Below are positions 53,552-62,944 of a stretch of DNA of 64,000 bases, one piece after another. The position numbers were made by a program, and so were the translations under genes. The stretch is taken from the NCBI RefSeq assembly GCF_000316665.1, contig NC_019678.1, positions 6,324,001-6,388,000 of the forward strand, read 5' to 3'. Source of the DNA: Rivularia sp. PCC 7116. GTDB taxonomy: Bacteria; Cyanobacteriota; Cyanobacteriia; Cyanobacteriales; Nostocaceae. The notes beneath the pieces were generated by a model. That model saw only the letters and a program-made list of their open reading frames with translations, searched no databases and was not told the DNA's origin. Position 1 is the first letter of the stretch. Every line of letters starts with the position of its first letter.

Positions 53552-55852
53552 TTAATTATCCCATTCCCTATCTTCAAGTTCTTTCTGGGGCAATAATAAG
53601 GCAGCTTCAATCTCTTGACGCACTGCAACTGTTACTTCACAGTTACTATTAAGGCAATCAACCAGCAACTTATTCGCATCATAATAGTGTTCTAGAACTT
53701 TCTGCTGTTCGGGGCTAAAGTGCCAGTGAGACTGTATATTGCGATGAAAGTAAATTGCCGTTTTTAAACGCTCAGTCCAAGCAAGATGGTTGATTTGCCA
53801 CCATGACTGAAATATTGTTTGATTGCAATCTGGATCGGGGAGTTCTTCTTTGAGTTGTTGCAAGGATTGCTGTAACCCAACATCAAGTACAATATTCAGG
53901 GCATTGCTGAGGGCATGGACACAAGCACGAGCATGAGCAAAATCGGTGGAGTCAATAACGCATTCCAACACCAGGTTATCTAATAACGCATCGAGAAAAA
54001 TACCTTGATCCAGAGTACAAGCAAGAGCGAAGTGAGGAGCAACATGAGGAGTTTGCGTAAGACCAAGATAAAAAGCACGAGTTGCAACTAAAGTAGGTTG
54101 GGGTATAACCAGAGATTTTTGACTTGCCCAGGTTAAAAACTTTTGGAGATAAGCATCTTGGGCGACTAGGGCATCGATTTCTTGCTTCATCAATTGTACG
54201 AGGTAGTCTGCACTCCGCAACATAGCAGTAGTCAACAAAAAGATTTCGCGCCATCGTGGTTCGGTGATGTGACTAACTAAACCTTCTAAGGCTCGTAATG
54301 ACTGTAAATTATGACTGGCAACGATTTTTCGGGCAGTGAAGTATTCTTGAAATGTTAAAGAGGAAAAAGAGAAAATTCCCCGTACTCGTTCCGCTAATAG
54401 TCCGTGTTGCAACTCAATTGCTTTTAGCACCACTTCGCTATCGAGTTGTAATTCTTCCGGCTCGGTAGGAGCATTTGGTAAATTGATGATAAAATCGCTG
54501 ATGTACTCTTCTGCGGCTCGTTGTTCAAAAAAATAATTCCCATGTTCAAATGTTACGGCAGCAATCTGACTCATCAGTTTGAGCTTTTGTGGTAATAAAA
54601 ACCCATGATAAAATTCATCCCGTTCAATGCCTCTAATTTGATCCCATTTTCCTAAAAGAAGGTCTAGACATTGCTTATAGAATTCGGCTTTCTTAGAGGG
54701 AAATTCTTCTTGCCGATGGAATACCCAGCAAGCAAGATGTAGAAACAAGGGTGTCACTGCGAGTCGCCGAAATGGCAAGTTTTCGGGTAAATCCAGTTTT
54801 TCGATGAACTGAACTGTCATATCTATGTCTATTACATTGTCTCTAGTAAATACGGAGAACCACTTCTGAGCAAAGGCTACAATTTGCGATTGAGTAAAGG
54901 GAGCGATTTCGACATCGGTAAAGCCTTTGAGATTAAATGCTTTGGCAGCAGTTCGGCAGGTAACGATAAACAAATTCTGAGGATATTTCTCAGAAAATTT
55001 GCGAATTTCCTTCAAGATTTCGTTGTTGTCTTGATGCAGCACTTCATCGAGTCCATCCAATAACAGTAATACTCTTCCCTCACGCAGTAGGATTTCGGTC
55101 GCAGGCTGTTCTGACTCGCTGAAAATATTTGAACTAATGTAGTTTAATAAGCTGAACGCCCCGATCTCTTTTGAGTCGTCAGCAAAATCCTTTAAGGTAA
55201 TAAAAATCGGAACTAGATTAGCAGCAAAGTTACCTTGGTTGCATTGAATGGCGAGATATTGCAAAAAAGTAGTTTTACCACTCCCAGGCTTACCTAATAC
55301 CCTAAGCTTAGAATGGGTTTCAACTGCCCTCATGCCTGGTATTTGTTTCTCAGAAATCTGCCCTAACCCAAAACGGTCAAATTCTTCGGCAGTAGGATTT
55401 TGCAAATTAGAAATATCTAACCACTGTTGACTGGCAATCTCCTGCAATATATTGACATCTATATAAATATTTTCTATTTCAACTGGACGGTTAGTATCTA
55501 ATAACTGCAAAGTACCGCACTGTTGTTGAATTTTATCTCGACATTGCGATCGCACTTTCTTTACCAGGGCATCAATATTTATTGATACTTCTCCTAACTC
55601 GGAAAGCTCCGAAGGGGGATCTATCGCAATTTCTCGCCAATTTAGATCCAAGACAGAGCAAATTTCTATAAAAGTATAGCGTTCTATCGGACGACCTGTA
55701 AAAAATCTCCAAACTGGCTGACGAGTTTTTAAATTCACTTGCCCTGCCAGGTTTTCTTGAGTCCAACCCTTATTGGTAAAAGCTTTTTTGGCTTGTTTTA
55801 CTCCTGTTCGCGATGCCTGGAGCGAGCGTTTTGACACCGGGAAAAACCTCAC
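53552..55852 (-). CDS. HTH-NACHT NTPase, predicted conflict/defence protein
   Basis: 766 residues. An N-terminal helix-turn-helix-like region (about 11-70: VKQAKKAFTNKGWTQENLAG, VWRFFTGRPIERYTFIEIC) is followed by a NACHT STAND NTPase with Walker A GKPGSGKT (187-194) and Walker B LLLLDGLDE (261-270), and TCRT sensor. A C-terminal helical region lacks TPR, WD40 or LRR repeats. This layout is known in cyanobacteria and is related to bNACHT proteins, some of which act against phages. No nuclease or TM effector domain is visible, so the mechanism is unclear. No partner genes stand next to it. Confidence 0.88.
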   Translation of the reverse strand: MRFFPVSKRSLQASRTGVKQAKKAFTNKGWTQENLAGQVNLKTRQPVWRFFTGRPIERYTFIEICSVLDLNWREIAIDPPSELSELGEVSINIDALVKKVRSQCRDKIQQQCGTLQLLDTNRPVEIENIYIDVNILQEIASQQWLDISNLQNPTAEEFDRFGLGQISEKQIPGMRAVETHSKLRVLGKPGSGKTTFLQYLAIQCNQGNFAANLVPIFITLKDFADDSKEIGAFSLLNYISSNIFSESEQPATEILLREGRVLLLLDGLDEVLHQDNNEILKEIRKFSEKYPQNLFIVTCRTAAKAFNLKGFTDVEIAPFTQSQIVAFAQKWFSVFTRDNVIDIDMTVQFIEKLDLPENLPFRRLAVTPLFLHLACWVFHRQEEFPSKKAEFYKQCLDLLLGKWDQIRGIERDEFYHGFLLPQKLKLMSQIAAVTFEHGNYFFEQRAAEEYISDFIINLPNAPTEPEELQLDSEVVLKAIELQHGLLAERVRGIFSFSSLTFQEYFTARKIVASHNLQSLRALEGLVSHITEPRWREIFLLTTAMLRSADYLVQLMKQEIDALVAQDAYLQKFLTWASQKSLVIPQPTLVATRAFYLGLTQTPHVAPHFALACTLDQGIFLDALLDNLVLECVIDSTDFAHARACVHALSNALNIVLDVGLQQSLQQLKEELPDPDCNQTIFQSWWQINHLAWTERLKTAIYFHRNIQSHWHFSPEQQKVLEHYYDANKLLVDCLNSNCEVTVAVRQEIEAALLLPQKELEDREWDN

Positions 55853-56152
55853 TCATCCAATTTTGTTGAGATATTATCGTAAGATTGACAAATCATATTT
55901 TTAAACCTCTACTCTTCCATCGTAACGTTTTCCTCACAATTAAGTTATACAAATATCGAATTAATTAAATTTTATTTTATTAACGAATAATCAAAAAAGT
56001 TCAAACCCTCTGCGGATAAGAACTGTAGATAATTTTGTATTGTAAATTTGTATAAGTTAATTTTTAATTTTCGCTGATTGCCGTTGATGGAGCAATAATT
56101 TTCTATAGTATTACTCCACCAACTCTATCTATTTACGATGCATCGCAGTTGC
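55853..56152. other. Spacer between NACHT and fasciclin genes
   Basis: 300 bp of AT-rich DNA (including TAATTAAATTTTATTTTATTAACG) with no gene. It should carry the NACHT promoter and the 3' end of the fasciclin transcript. No distinct hairpin was seen. Confidence 0.4.
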
Positions 56153-56554
56153 TTAGGAAGGCATCAAAACTGTGTCAATGACATGAATAACACCGTTATC
56201 AGCGGTAACATCAGCTTTTGAAACTGTAGCATCATTAATTTTGACACCATTACTAGCGTCAATTTTGATTTCTGAACCTTCAACTGTTTTAGCTGATTTC
56301 AGCTTAGCCGCGTCAGCCGCCATGACTTTACCTGAAACAACGTGATAAGTCAAGATTTTCTTCAGTTTGGGAATATCCTGGAGTAATCCATCTACTGTGC
56401 CATCAGGAAGCTTCGCAAATGCGTCATCGCTAGGAGCAAATACGGTAAATGGACCTTTACCTTTGAGAGTATCTACCAAACCAGCAGCCTTAACAGCAGC
56501 AACTAAAGTATTGAAAGAACCAGCATTAACTGCGGTATCTACGATATCAGCCAT
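56153..56554 (-). CDS. Fasciclin (FAS1) domain protein
   Basis: 133 residues from ATG 56554, preferred over GTG 56563 because AAGGG lies at proper distance. It is a single FAS1 domain: [53 protein letters not shown] and [14 protein letters not shown]. It has no signal peptide, unlike secreted fasciclins, matching the short cytosolic cyanobacterial form. The exact function is unknown; adhesion roles of eukaryotic relatives may not apply. Single gene, divergent from the RRM gene. Confidence 0.93.
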   Translation of the reverse strand: MADIVDTAVNAGSFNTLVAAVKAAGLVDTLKGKGPFTVFAPSDDAFAKLPDGTVDGLLQDIPKLKKILTYHVVSGKVMAADAAKLKSAKTVEGSEIKIDASNGVKINDATVSKADVTADNGVIHVIDTVLMPS

Positions 56555-57008
56555 TTTTGTCACCCTTATGTATAATATATCTGACAGTTATTAGCATGAC
56601 ATTCTGCTGTTAGAAATCATGTTTAAGCAAGCGTTTGAGCAACGTATATTTTGTATGAATTGTCTGAGAGCTATACAAAAATTTACAATTAAAACAATTA
56701 AAATTTTTTACTCAAGGGATTTATTTAAATTGAGAATAACGAGCGAGCATTTTTGCTATGGGAAGACAATTGCTATTAGAACCTAATATTTCCAGATAAG
56801 ATAGATATTTATTTATTTTGATTTTTTAACTTTGATGCAATTCATTTCTATGTTAGATAAATAATGTTATACTAGAAAGTGAGAATCCAAAGATTAACGA
56901 TTAAGTTGGTATTCAGTATCAAAGGTTTTTCCATAAAGTATTGAGCTATTTCTTTTCCAATAATCTTGTCTCTTGAAACACAATACTCATTGAGAAGACA
57001 ATCAAAGT
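56555..57008. other. Long divergent spacer, likely 5' UTR of the RRM gene
   Basis: 454 bp of AT-rich DNA without a gene. RRM genes of cyanobacteria commonly have long leaders linked to cold induction, and this spacer would allow one. ATTGAGAAGACAATCAAAGT directly precedes the RRM start, with GAGAAG as weak ribosome-binding site. No known regulatory RNA motif was recognised. Confidence 0.4.
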
Positions 57009-57296
57009 ATGTCGATTTATGTTGGTAATTTATCTTACGAAGTTAGCCAAGAAGGCTTAAACGAAGTCTTTGCCGAGTATGGAACTGTTAAACGGGTTCA
57101 GATTCCCACCGATCGCGAAACAGGTCGCGTCCGAGGATTTGCTTTTGTAGAAATGGAATCCGAAGCCGACGAAGAAAAAGCAATTGAAGCTTTAGACGGA
57201 GCAGAATGGATGGAACGAACTCTAAAAGTTAACAAGGCTATGCCTCGTGAAAACAGAAGTTCATCTGGTGGTGGTCGTAGAAACAACCGTTTCTAA
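57009..57296 (+). CDS. rbp: RRM RNA-binding protein (Rbp family)
   Basis: 95 residues. One RNA recognition motif with RNP2 IYVGNL (3-8) and RNP1 RGFAFVEM (42-49), followed by a short Gly/Arg/Ser tail (SSSGGGRRNNRF). The layout matches cyanobacterial cold-regulated Rbp proteins, which bind U-rich RNA and have been linked to thylakoid mRNA localisation. Aromatic residues at the RNP positions are intact. It is monocistronic; the number of the Rbp paralogue cannot be set from sequence alone. Confidence 0.93.
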   Translation: MSIYVGNLSYEVSQEGLNEVFAEYGTVKRVQIPTDRETGRVRGFAFVEMESEADEEKAIEALDGAEWMERTLKVNKAMPRENRSSSGGGRRNNRF

Positions 57297-57421
57297 ACTT
57301 CATTAAATTCAAAAAATAACGCTTCTGGGAATAAAGTAGATTAGTTCTGTATCTCTTCCCCAGGGGCATTTTTTGTTTAAGCGAGAAATAATACAGTGTT
57401 GCGAGTTGGCAAAATTTATTA

Positions 57422-57546
57422 TAGGACTTACGCAACCGGCACATTTCCGCCGTAGGGTGCTTGCACACTGACTAATTCTGCACGCAATAATGAGGCAATG
57501 AGTGTACGGCACCATCAGAGTTTTGTGACAGTTACGTAAGTCTTGT
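57422..57546. repeat. MITE-like element, AGGACTTACGCAAC ends
   Basis: AGGACTTACGCAAC at the left and GTTACGTAAGTCTT at the right are inverted with 12 of 14 matches over an approximately 125-bp element. The interior has CACATTTCCGCCGTAGGG and no reading frame. Ends starting AGGACTTACGCA are common in cyanobacterial MITEs. The remaining DNA to 57796 has a GGCGTAGGC/GCCCTACGCC pair near 57583-57650 and an ACACCT-AGGTGT stem at about 57751-57776, likely the terminator of the racemase gene. Confidence 0.7.
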
Positions 57547-57796
57547 AGTGACGCATCTACACCGCTCTTAAGAGTCGGCGTAGGCTTCTCGGCGACTCCT
57601 CTATAAGAACATTTACCGAGCTTTTAAGCCCTACGCCCTAGGGACTTTTAGAAATAATTTGTTCTTTTTTTTTGTAGGCTGCATTTCTACATTTAATTGA
57701 GTTACACCTACATTTTTGATTTTACCATGAATCTGGTTCGTAATTCATCCCAACACCTCCCTTGCCGGTAGGTGTGGGACTTCTTCCGATTTAATG

Positions 57797-58852
57797 TTAA
57801 ATAAATTGCTTTTTAATAAAAGGAGAAGTCATTGCTGCTAGAAGACTGCCGTAATCTAAGTTGAAATTGACTCCCATTCCAACTTTTAAACAAAAGTTTT
57901 TACTGTCGAGGACAACATGATCGCTACTAGAGCCAAGTATTTCCAAATCGCAACTTAAGCCAGATATAAGAGTATCCTGCTTTCCCAGAGCAACAATTGC
58001 TCTAGTATGGATACCGCGATTTATAAAGACCGGAACGTTACCAAAAGCATTTCGACCGATTTCCCCATAGGGTAGAGAGGGCTTTGATTTTGACTCGATA
58101 ACTTCCGCAATCAATTTAAAAGTGTTGGTATTTAATGTTGGTATGGTTTTGCTGTGTGCGGTTTCACGTCCTAAAAGAATTGATTCTCCGATACGCAGGT
58201 TATTAATTCGTCCCACTTCCGGTGCAGATTTGTACCATTCATAGTTGGCAGAATTTCCCCCAGAAATTATGGGTAGATTAATTTGAAATTCTTTTTCCAT
58301 CGCTTCGGTTAATGACGATAGTTGACGCATTTTCTGGTTGTCAGGCTTGATTCCCCCATAGCAAGCCAAATTACAGCCTAGTCCCATTATTTTGATGTGA
58401 GGTAAGCAAAGAACTTTTTTAATGAATGAGAAAACGTCACGGGGAAGTATTCCTTCTCTCAAATCACCCATTTCTACCATTAAAATTATTTGATGGATTT
58501 TATTATGCTTCTTTGCATAATAATTAAGCTCTTTAATTGTTTCGGTTTCCGTGTTGAGGCTAATGTCTACATCTTCAACGACAGATTCTGCTTGACTTAA
58601 AGCGGTGCGGAGTAAAACAAAAGTCGCCGATACTCTGGCAATCTTCATCCTTTGAATGTTTTCCAAACGAGAGTCAGCAATATACTTTACACCTCCTCGA
58701 ATCATAGCTTCTGCAATTAAAGGCTCTCCTAATACTGCTTTGGAGACTCCCATTAAAGAAATATCCTGTTGTCCGTAAAGTTCGCATAATATTCGAGCGT
58801 TATGCTGTATTTTGGATAGGGAAATTTCGATTCTTGGCATAAACGCTTTCAT
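57797..58852 (-). CDS. Ornithine/alanine-racemase-like PLP enzyme
   Basis: 351 residues. It is a fold-type III PLP enzyme of the alanine/ornithine racemase (Orr-like) group. The Lys for PLP is in SLMGVSKAVLG; other signatures are GVKYIADSRLENIQRM, ILMVEMGDLREGI, MGLGCNLACYGGIKP, and ISGGNSANYEWY. Substrate is not determinable; relatives racemise ornithine, Ala, Glu or other amino acids. It begins 24 bp after the DUF1611 gene and is surely cotranscribed. DUF1611-racemase pairs are known from DgcN/DgcA-type D-glutamate systems, so a D-amino-acid role is inferred. Confidence 0.85.
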   Translation of the reverse strand: MKAFMPRIEISLSKIQHNARILCELYGQQDISLMGVSKAVLGEPLIAEAMIRGGVKYIADSRLENIQRMKIARVSATFVLLRTALSQAESVVEDVDISLNTETETIKELNYYAKKHNKIHQIILMVEMGDLREGILPRDVFSFIKKVLCLPHIKIMGLGCNLACYGGIKPDNQKMRQLSSLTEAMEKEFQINLPIISGGNSANYEWYKSAPEVGRINNLRIGESILLGRETAHSKTIPTLNTNTFKLIAEVIESKSKPSLPYGEIGRNAFGNVPVFINRGIHTRAIVALGKQDTLISGLSCDLEILGSSSDHVVLDSKNFCLKVGMGVNFNLDYGSLLAAMTSPFIKKQFI

Positions 58853-58876
58853 CTATTTTATTTAAACGTTTTACAT

Positions 58877-59995
58877 TTACTTTGTCGTTAATAAAGGAAT
58901 TATCTGAGAATTTAGTTTGTTTTGACGATCGAGACTTGGAAAACGATTACCTAAAGTACGAACTAGTTTTTTACAGCCACAGGTTAATACATCTGTAGTT
59001 GGTAATTGAAGACGATTTTCATAGCCTTCGATAGTTTTCTTAATTTCTGTTTCTGTCATATTTTCATGGCTTAAGGCGATCGCAATTACCTGAGATTGAG
59101 AAATTGCTTCAATCAAAAGAATTTCACTTTCAATTGTAGGCATGGGTAGCTGGGGAAAATCGCAGCGAAACTTCCTCCCAGGAGGATGTTGCAAAATAAT
59201 TCCATCGGGCATACTTCCTTTTAAAATGCCTACAGAACTCATAAAAGCCGGGTGAGACACTGCACTTTGTCCTTCTACTAAAATAATATCGGGACTTTCT
59301 CGTTCAAAGGCTTGGAGAACGGCATTTTCTATCTCCCCAATCACAAATTGGGACACTAGCGCGTCGATAGATACACCATACCTTGCCCCTTGCATCAAGC
59401 TAGTTTGACCCGTCGCTACCAGTACCGACTTGATGCCCAAATGATTTAAAGCTTTGTTTAATTCCACTGCGGTAGTCATTTTTCCGCAAGCGCAATCGGT
59501 ACCCAAGACAGCAATTACAGGAATATTGACTTTAGAAATTTGTCCCGTAAATACATGGAGGTCTTTTAATTTCGGAGGTTTTCTAATGTCTTTAATTTCA
59601 ATCTCACAGTTGGCAGCCATCTCGATAAACTCGGAATCATCAGAAAAGAACTGATGCAGACCATTAATTATATCCATTCCTTTGGTCATTGCTTCCAAGA
59701 TTAAAGCTCTCTCTTCGGCGGGTATGGTCGCATCTAAAGGAGCTTTACCGTAGATATAGCAATCGGGAACGTCTGGTAATCGATCTAAAGCTGACTGTAA
59801 GTTAGCAAAAATGGGAATATAGTTTTTTTGATTATCTAATTCTTCTCCAGCATCCTTACCAGCCAATGAACTATCGATTACGCCGACAATATGATAAATT
59901 TCTGAATGCCGAACTAAACCGCCTGCAGTTTTGCCATCCATTAAGCCAAATTGATTTTCACAGTAAACTAAAGCTGTTTTTCTTGCAATCGACAT
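58877..59995 (-). CDS. DUF1611 (DgcN-like) P-loop protein
   Basis: 372 residues from ATG 59995; the TTG six codons upstream is rejected. The N-terminal Rossmann-like DUF1611_N domain (about 10-150) has GVIDSSLAGKDAGEEL. The C-terminal P-loop domain has VLGTDCACGKMTTA, a Walker A-like sequence, then ILVEGQSAVSHP and DGIILQHPPGRK. Family members such as DgcN are N-acetyltransferases acting with a racemase/epimerase in D-glutamate metabolism; others are uncharacterised. The overlapping role with the racemase downstream points to conversion or detoxification of an amino acid. Cysteines in CACGK are notable. Confidence 0.82.
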   Translation of the reverse strand: MSIARKTALVYCENQFGLMDGKTAGGLVRHSEIYHIVGVIDSSLAGKDAGEELDNQKNYIPIFANLQSALDRLPDVPDCYIYGKAPLDATIPAEERALILEAMTKGMDIINGLHQFFSDDSEFIEMAANCEIEIKDIRKPPKLKDLHVFTGQISKVNIPVIAVLGTDCACGKMTTAVELNKALNHLGIKSVLVATGQTSLMQGARYGVSIDALVSQFVIGEIENAVLQAFERESPDIILVEGQSAVSHPAFMSSVGILKGSMPDGIILQHPPGRKFRCDFPQLPMPTIESEILLIEAISQSQVIAIALSHENMTETEIKKTIEGYENRLQLPTTDVLTCGCKKLVRTLGNRFPSLDRQNKLNSQIIPLLTTK

Positions 59996-60095
59996 TAAGA
60001 TTATTTTTCCCAATATTTACAAATGAAGGAAGAAGTTATGAGGAAGAAGGGAAAGTTGTTAAAAACCTTCATTTGCTGAGTTTATAGCATTACAT

Positions 60096-60224
60096 GAACC
60101 TATCCCACTAATAATATTTTTGCTGAAAAGCCCAAATATTGTTAGAGATAAAAACTAAAAATTACGCTTTTCACGAACATTTTACTTAAGTAAATAAGCA
60201 TTTTTAGAATAGTGGGATAGGTTC
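60096..60224. repeat. MITE-like element, GAACCTATCCCACTA ends
   Basis: GAACCTATCCCACTAATA at 60096 and its inverse ending GTGGGATAGGTTC at 60224 bound a 129-bp AT-rich element without coding content. A single matching end lies at 62640-62657, next to the P450 remnant, showing the family has at least two sites here. Confidence 0.8.
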
Positions 60225-60258
60225 GTAGTTAGCTTAGGACATTAGGCACTTACAGATA

Positions 60259-60352
60259 ATAAAATGTCCCACCGTCGGTGTCGCCTGAAAGGCGACACCC
60301 CAGTATATCTAGGTTTTGACCGGAATATTTGTAAAACGGTGGGACATTTTAT
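60259..60352. repeat. MITE-like element, ATAAAATGTCCCACCGT ends
   Basis: A perfect 17-bp inverted repeat ATAAAATGTCCCACCGT bounds 94 bp. Inside is GGTGTCGCCTGAAAGGCGACACC, a second perfect hairpin. It lies only 34 bp from the MITE at 60096-60224. Its GTCCCAC/GTGGGAC core resembles the TCCCAC core of that neighbour, so they may share a transposase. Confidence 0.75.
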
Positions 60353-60439
60353 TTCTTGGATCTCCCTTAGCGAATGCCGAAACTTATAATTAGTAAACTT
60401 TTGACTTGCCCTTAGCACTATACAAATACCTCCATCCTT

Positions 60440-60922
60440 TTACAAGTGACGTACCACTAACTCATCTAAATAAGCTCCCTTCAAATAAGCTCCCTCCAAC
60501 TTGGTTTCTTGCAGATTAACTCCCGTTAAGTCAGCCCCTCGCAGGTCAGCACCTTGTAAATTAGTCTCCCGCAAATTTGATCCTCGTAGGTCAGATCCTC
60601 CTAAATTAGCACCCCGTAAGTCTGCTCCACTCAAGTCAGCTTCTCTGAGATCGGCTCCACTGAGATCCGAGTCTATCATTTCGGCATCAATCAAACATGC
60701 TTGAACTATTTGTGCATCACTCAGATTCGATTGATTCAGCTTTGCTTGACTCAAATGAGCTTTGGTTAAATTTGTTCCTCGTAGATTAGCTTTAATTAAG
60801 TGCGCTCCATTTAAATGTGCTCCAATTAAATTAGCGTTGGTTAAACATACTTGAATAAGACTTACATGACTAAAATCTCTTTGTCCTGCTGCATATCGAT
60901 TTAAAATTTCTTGAGCATTCAT
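60440..60922 (-). CDS. Pentapeptide repeat protein
   Basis: 160 residues from ATG 60922 (MNAQEILNRYAAGQRDFSHV). A longer frame to 61066 has a basic, low-complexity extension and is rejected, because the same MNAxE...RYxAGxRDF start occurs in the second pentapeptide gene at 62232. About 23 tandem A(D/N)Lxx units such as LSGADLREADL form a right-handed quadrilateral beta helix. Function is unknown; some family members mimic DNA or bind gyrase, but none of that can be assigned here. Confidence 0.88.
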   Translation of the reverse strand: MNAQEILNRYAAGQRDFSHVSLIQVCLTNANLIGAHLNGAHLIKANLRGTNLTKAHLSQAKLNQSNLSDAQIVQACLIDAEMIDSDLSGADLREADLSGADLRGANLGGSDLRGSNLRETNLQGADLRGADLTGVNLQETKLEGAYLKGAYLDELVVRHL

Positions 60923-61863
60923 ATCTTTTTTTCTCTTGAATATATATTTGAAAATTTTGTTGCGCGAGCGTTTATCAAACTGACTTTTTTTTGGTATCAG
61001 CAACTGCAACACCAACAAGTAGATGCTTTTAGATCGAGTCAATGACGAAATAAAACGGATGAGCAAGTAAATAGTTTACTCATCATAAAATTCAAATTAT
61101 GTATAGCTGTATCTTTTTGTCTTTCCCAATACTCGAACGAATCAGCCTTTAATGCTTAAAATCTCTATTTTTTGCTCTGAGAGCTTTTAGGCACTTAGCA
61201 ATGTCTCTTTTAACGGTGACTGCAATAACAGTTCTGAAGCCACGAAACAAGCAAAGCTAGGTAAAACAATAGATAAATTGCTGACATAAATTTGACATAG
61301 AATATCTCCTCAATAAAAGGGTGTAGAGATTATAGGTTCGGAGAGAAGTCTAGGTCGTTAGTCACATAACCGAAAGTATTTCTCAATACGATCTCATCGT
61401 AACGAGTAAATCTATACCAATACCAGAAAGACACAACTCTTATTAATACGGAATAAGTATAATTCGTAATTTATTCCCTGTAAATATAATTTAGGGGCAT
61501 TGATGGAGTTTAATCTACGCTCTGTACTGTTGCTTTTAAAACTAAAAAAATACTTAGTAATAGGTTGTAATTTACACCTATTTTAAATTAAAATCACCCT
61601 TATTTTACAGGAGTTTAAAAGCCCGCTTAAATTCATATTGTGAAATTATCAACGTCGTAATAAGGTTTTAATGACTTAATTAACCTGAGTTAGGGATAAG
61701 CTGAAACCCTTATGATATCGTTGCTTGATTTTAGTAATCATCAACGTGCTTACGTTGTTTCAGCTATCTATGAGTCGATAACAGTTAAAATTAGCTCCTT
61801 AACCCGAACTGAAGTTAATTAACATAAAACATAAATTGGAAGTTATTAATAGCTGTTCATCTA
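60923..61863. other. Large intergenic region
   Basis: About 940 bp of AT-rich DNA with no frame of protein-like composition on either strand, no repeat family recognised and no RNA gene seen. The first 145 bp could be read as an N-terminal extension of the pentapeptide gene, which I reject. A small RNA could be present but shows no recognisable motif. Confidence 0.45.
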
Positions 61864-62232
61864 TTAAAACTTTTGCATATTATGACTAACGGGGTCAAAA
61901 TTCGGAGTAAACCGAGTGCTTTTATCGTAGCAAGCTCTATCAAGATTGGCTCCGTAAATTTTAATATACTTGAGCCTAGCCCCCCGGAGATTGGCATCTT
62001 TAAGATTTGCACCGCTTAAATTAGCTCGTACCAAATTAGCATTAGCTAAATTAGCTCCTCCTAAATCAGCTCCCCATAATTTAGCTTTGGCTAAATTAGC
62101 GTTAGTTAAATCGGCAGCAAACAAATTGACACCAACTAAATTGGCTCCTATCAGTTTAGCTTTGACTAAACTGACTGCTGCAAAATCTCTTTCCCCAGCA
62201 TCGTAACGTCGCTGTAATTCTTCAGCATTCAT
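61864..62232 (-). CDS. Pentapeptide repeat protein
   Basis: 122 residues. The start MNAEELQRRYDAGERDFAAVSL matches the other pentapeptide protein at 60440. About 14 A(N/D)L units (LIGANLVGVNLFAADLTNANL in style) make a short beta helix, capped by a non-repeat tail (DKSTRFTPNFDPVSHNMQKF). It follows the upstream gene with a 1-bp gap, so the two are translated from one transcript. The shared N-terminal motif suggests the two pentapeptide genes are paralogues. Confidence 0.9.
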   Translation of the reverse strand: MNAEELQRRYDAGERDFAAVSLVKAKLIGANLVGVNLFAADLTNANLAKAKLWGADLGGANLANANLVRANLSGANLKDANLRGARLKYIKIYGANLDRACYDKSTRFTPNFDPVSHNMQKF

Positions 62233-62233
62233 T

Positions 62234-62533
62234 TTATTTAACCTTTTTTAATAATTGAGAAGCTATGTTATTCCATTCTTCATCTAAACTAACCTTGGAT
62301 TCCGGTTTTCCGCTGCGGTTATACCAGTAGCGGGCATTATTCAAATCTCCTTCCCTGCGATGCAAGTATGCATGAACCCAAGCAGTATCGGTATCGCTAA
62401 CATCTCCTATAAATGTATGAGCTTCATCCCAGCCATATTTTTTGTCGTACCATAAACCCTGTAGCGACAAAGGTAAAGAAGTAGGGCATTTTTCCAAGTT
62501 TTCTATTGATTCTTTAAATTCTTCTAAATTCAT
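62234..62533 (-). CDS. Conserved cyanobacterial hypothetical protein
   Basis: 99 residues: MNLEEFKESIENLEKCP, a central LPLSLQGLWYDKKYGWDEAHT, then DTDTAWVHAYLHRREGDLNNARYWY, NRSGKPE, and a C-terminal helix. The HAYLHRREGD.NARYWYNRSG motif is TPR-like. I recall it from small proteins of unknown function in bacteria and plants. It is immediately upstream of, and coupled to, a pentapeptide repeat gene. Confidence 0.75.
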   Translation of the reverse strand: MNLEEFKESIENLEKCPTSLPLSLQGLWYDKKYGWDEAHTFIGDVSDTDTAWVHAYLHRREGDLNNARYWYNRSGKPESKVSLDEEWNNIASQLLKKVK

Positions 62534-62639
62534 TTCTCAGAAAAATTATTTAACTGCTGAAATTTAATATATTAATGATTATTTCTATTCCTTGCTCAAT
62601 ATAATACTATCTAAGGGAGTAAATTAGATTAAACTTAAC

Positions 62640-62657
62640 GAACCTATCCCACTAATA
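62640..62657. repeat. Solo end of the GAACCTATCCCACTA repeat family
   Basis: GAACCTATCCCACTAATA matches the left end of the MITE at 60096 exactly. No inverse partner follows within reach. It directly precedes a P450 gene fragment, so the element or a deletion starting from it removed the P450 5' end. Confidence 0.7.
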
Positions 62658-62661
62658 AAAT

Positions 62662-62808
62662 TTTGTTAATCCAGATATGGAAATGCAAGAAATTACCCTT
62701 CAAATCATTTTAGAAGTGGTATTTGGTTTACAGAAAGGAAAACTATATCAAGAACTCAGAAATTTTAGCGACTTGCTGGGCAATTTATTTGAATCTCCCT
62801 TAAGCTAA
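62662..62808 (+). pseudogene. Cytochrome P450 gene fragment
   Basis: 49 codons read FVNPDMEMQEITLQIILEV, then VFGLQKGKLYQELRNF and [11 protein letters not shown], ending at TAA 62806. This resembles the region of bacterial P450s (CYP110-like) after helix C, including the MQEITLQ(V/I)IL(E)(A/V)VFGL pattern. The I-helix, heme-binding Cys loop and N-terminus are absent. It is a remnant bounded on one side by a repeat end and on the other by DNA of different composition containing selO. Confidence 0.65.
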
Positions 62809-62944
62809 CCACCGTGCCAGCATGCCTCGGAGCGGTCTACACTCCTTCTCGATTAGTCTGGAAAGCTCCACATTTAATATGCTAGTCTTTACAAAGTCCT
62901 CAATTAAACATGAATCTTTCCCGACAATACGGGCGCACTTAACA

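Noticed and set aside
60923-61066. N-terminal extension of the pentapeptide protein
   Set aside because: The paralogue at 62232 starts with the same MNAxE motif as ATG 60922, and the extension is basic low-complexity sequence.
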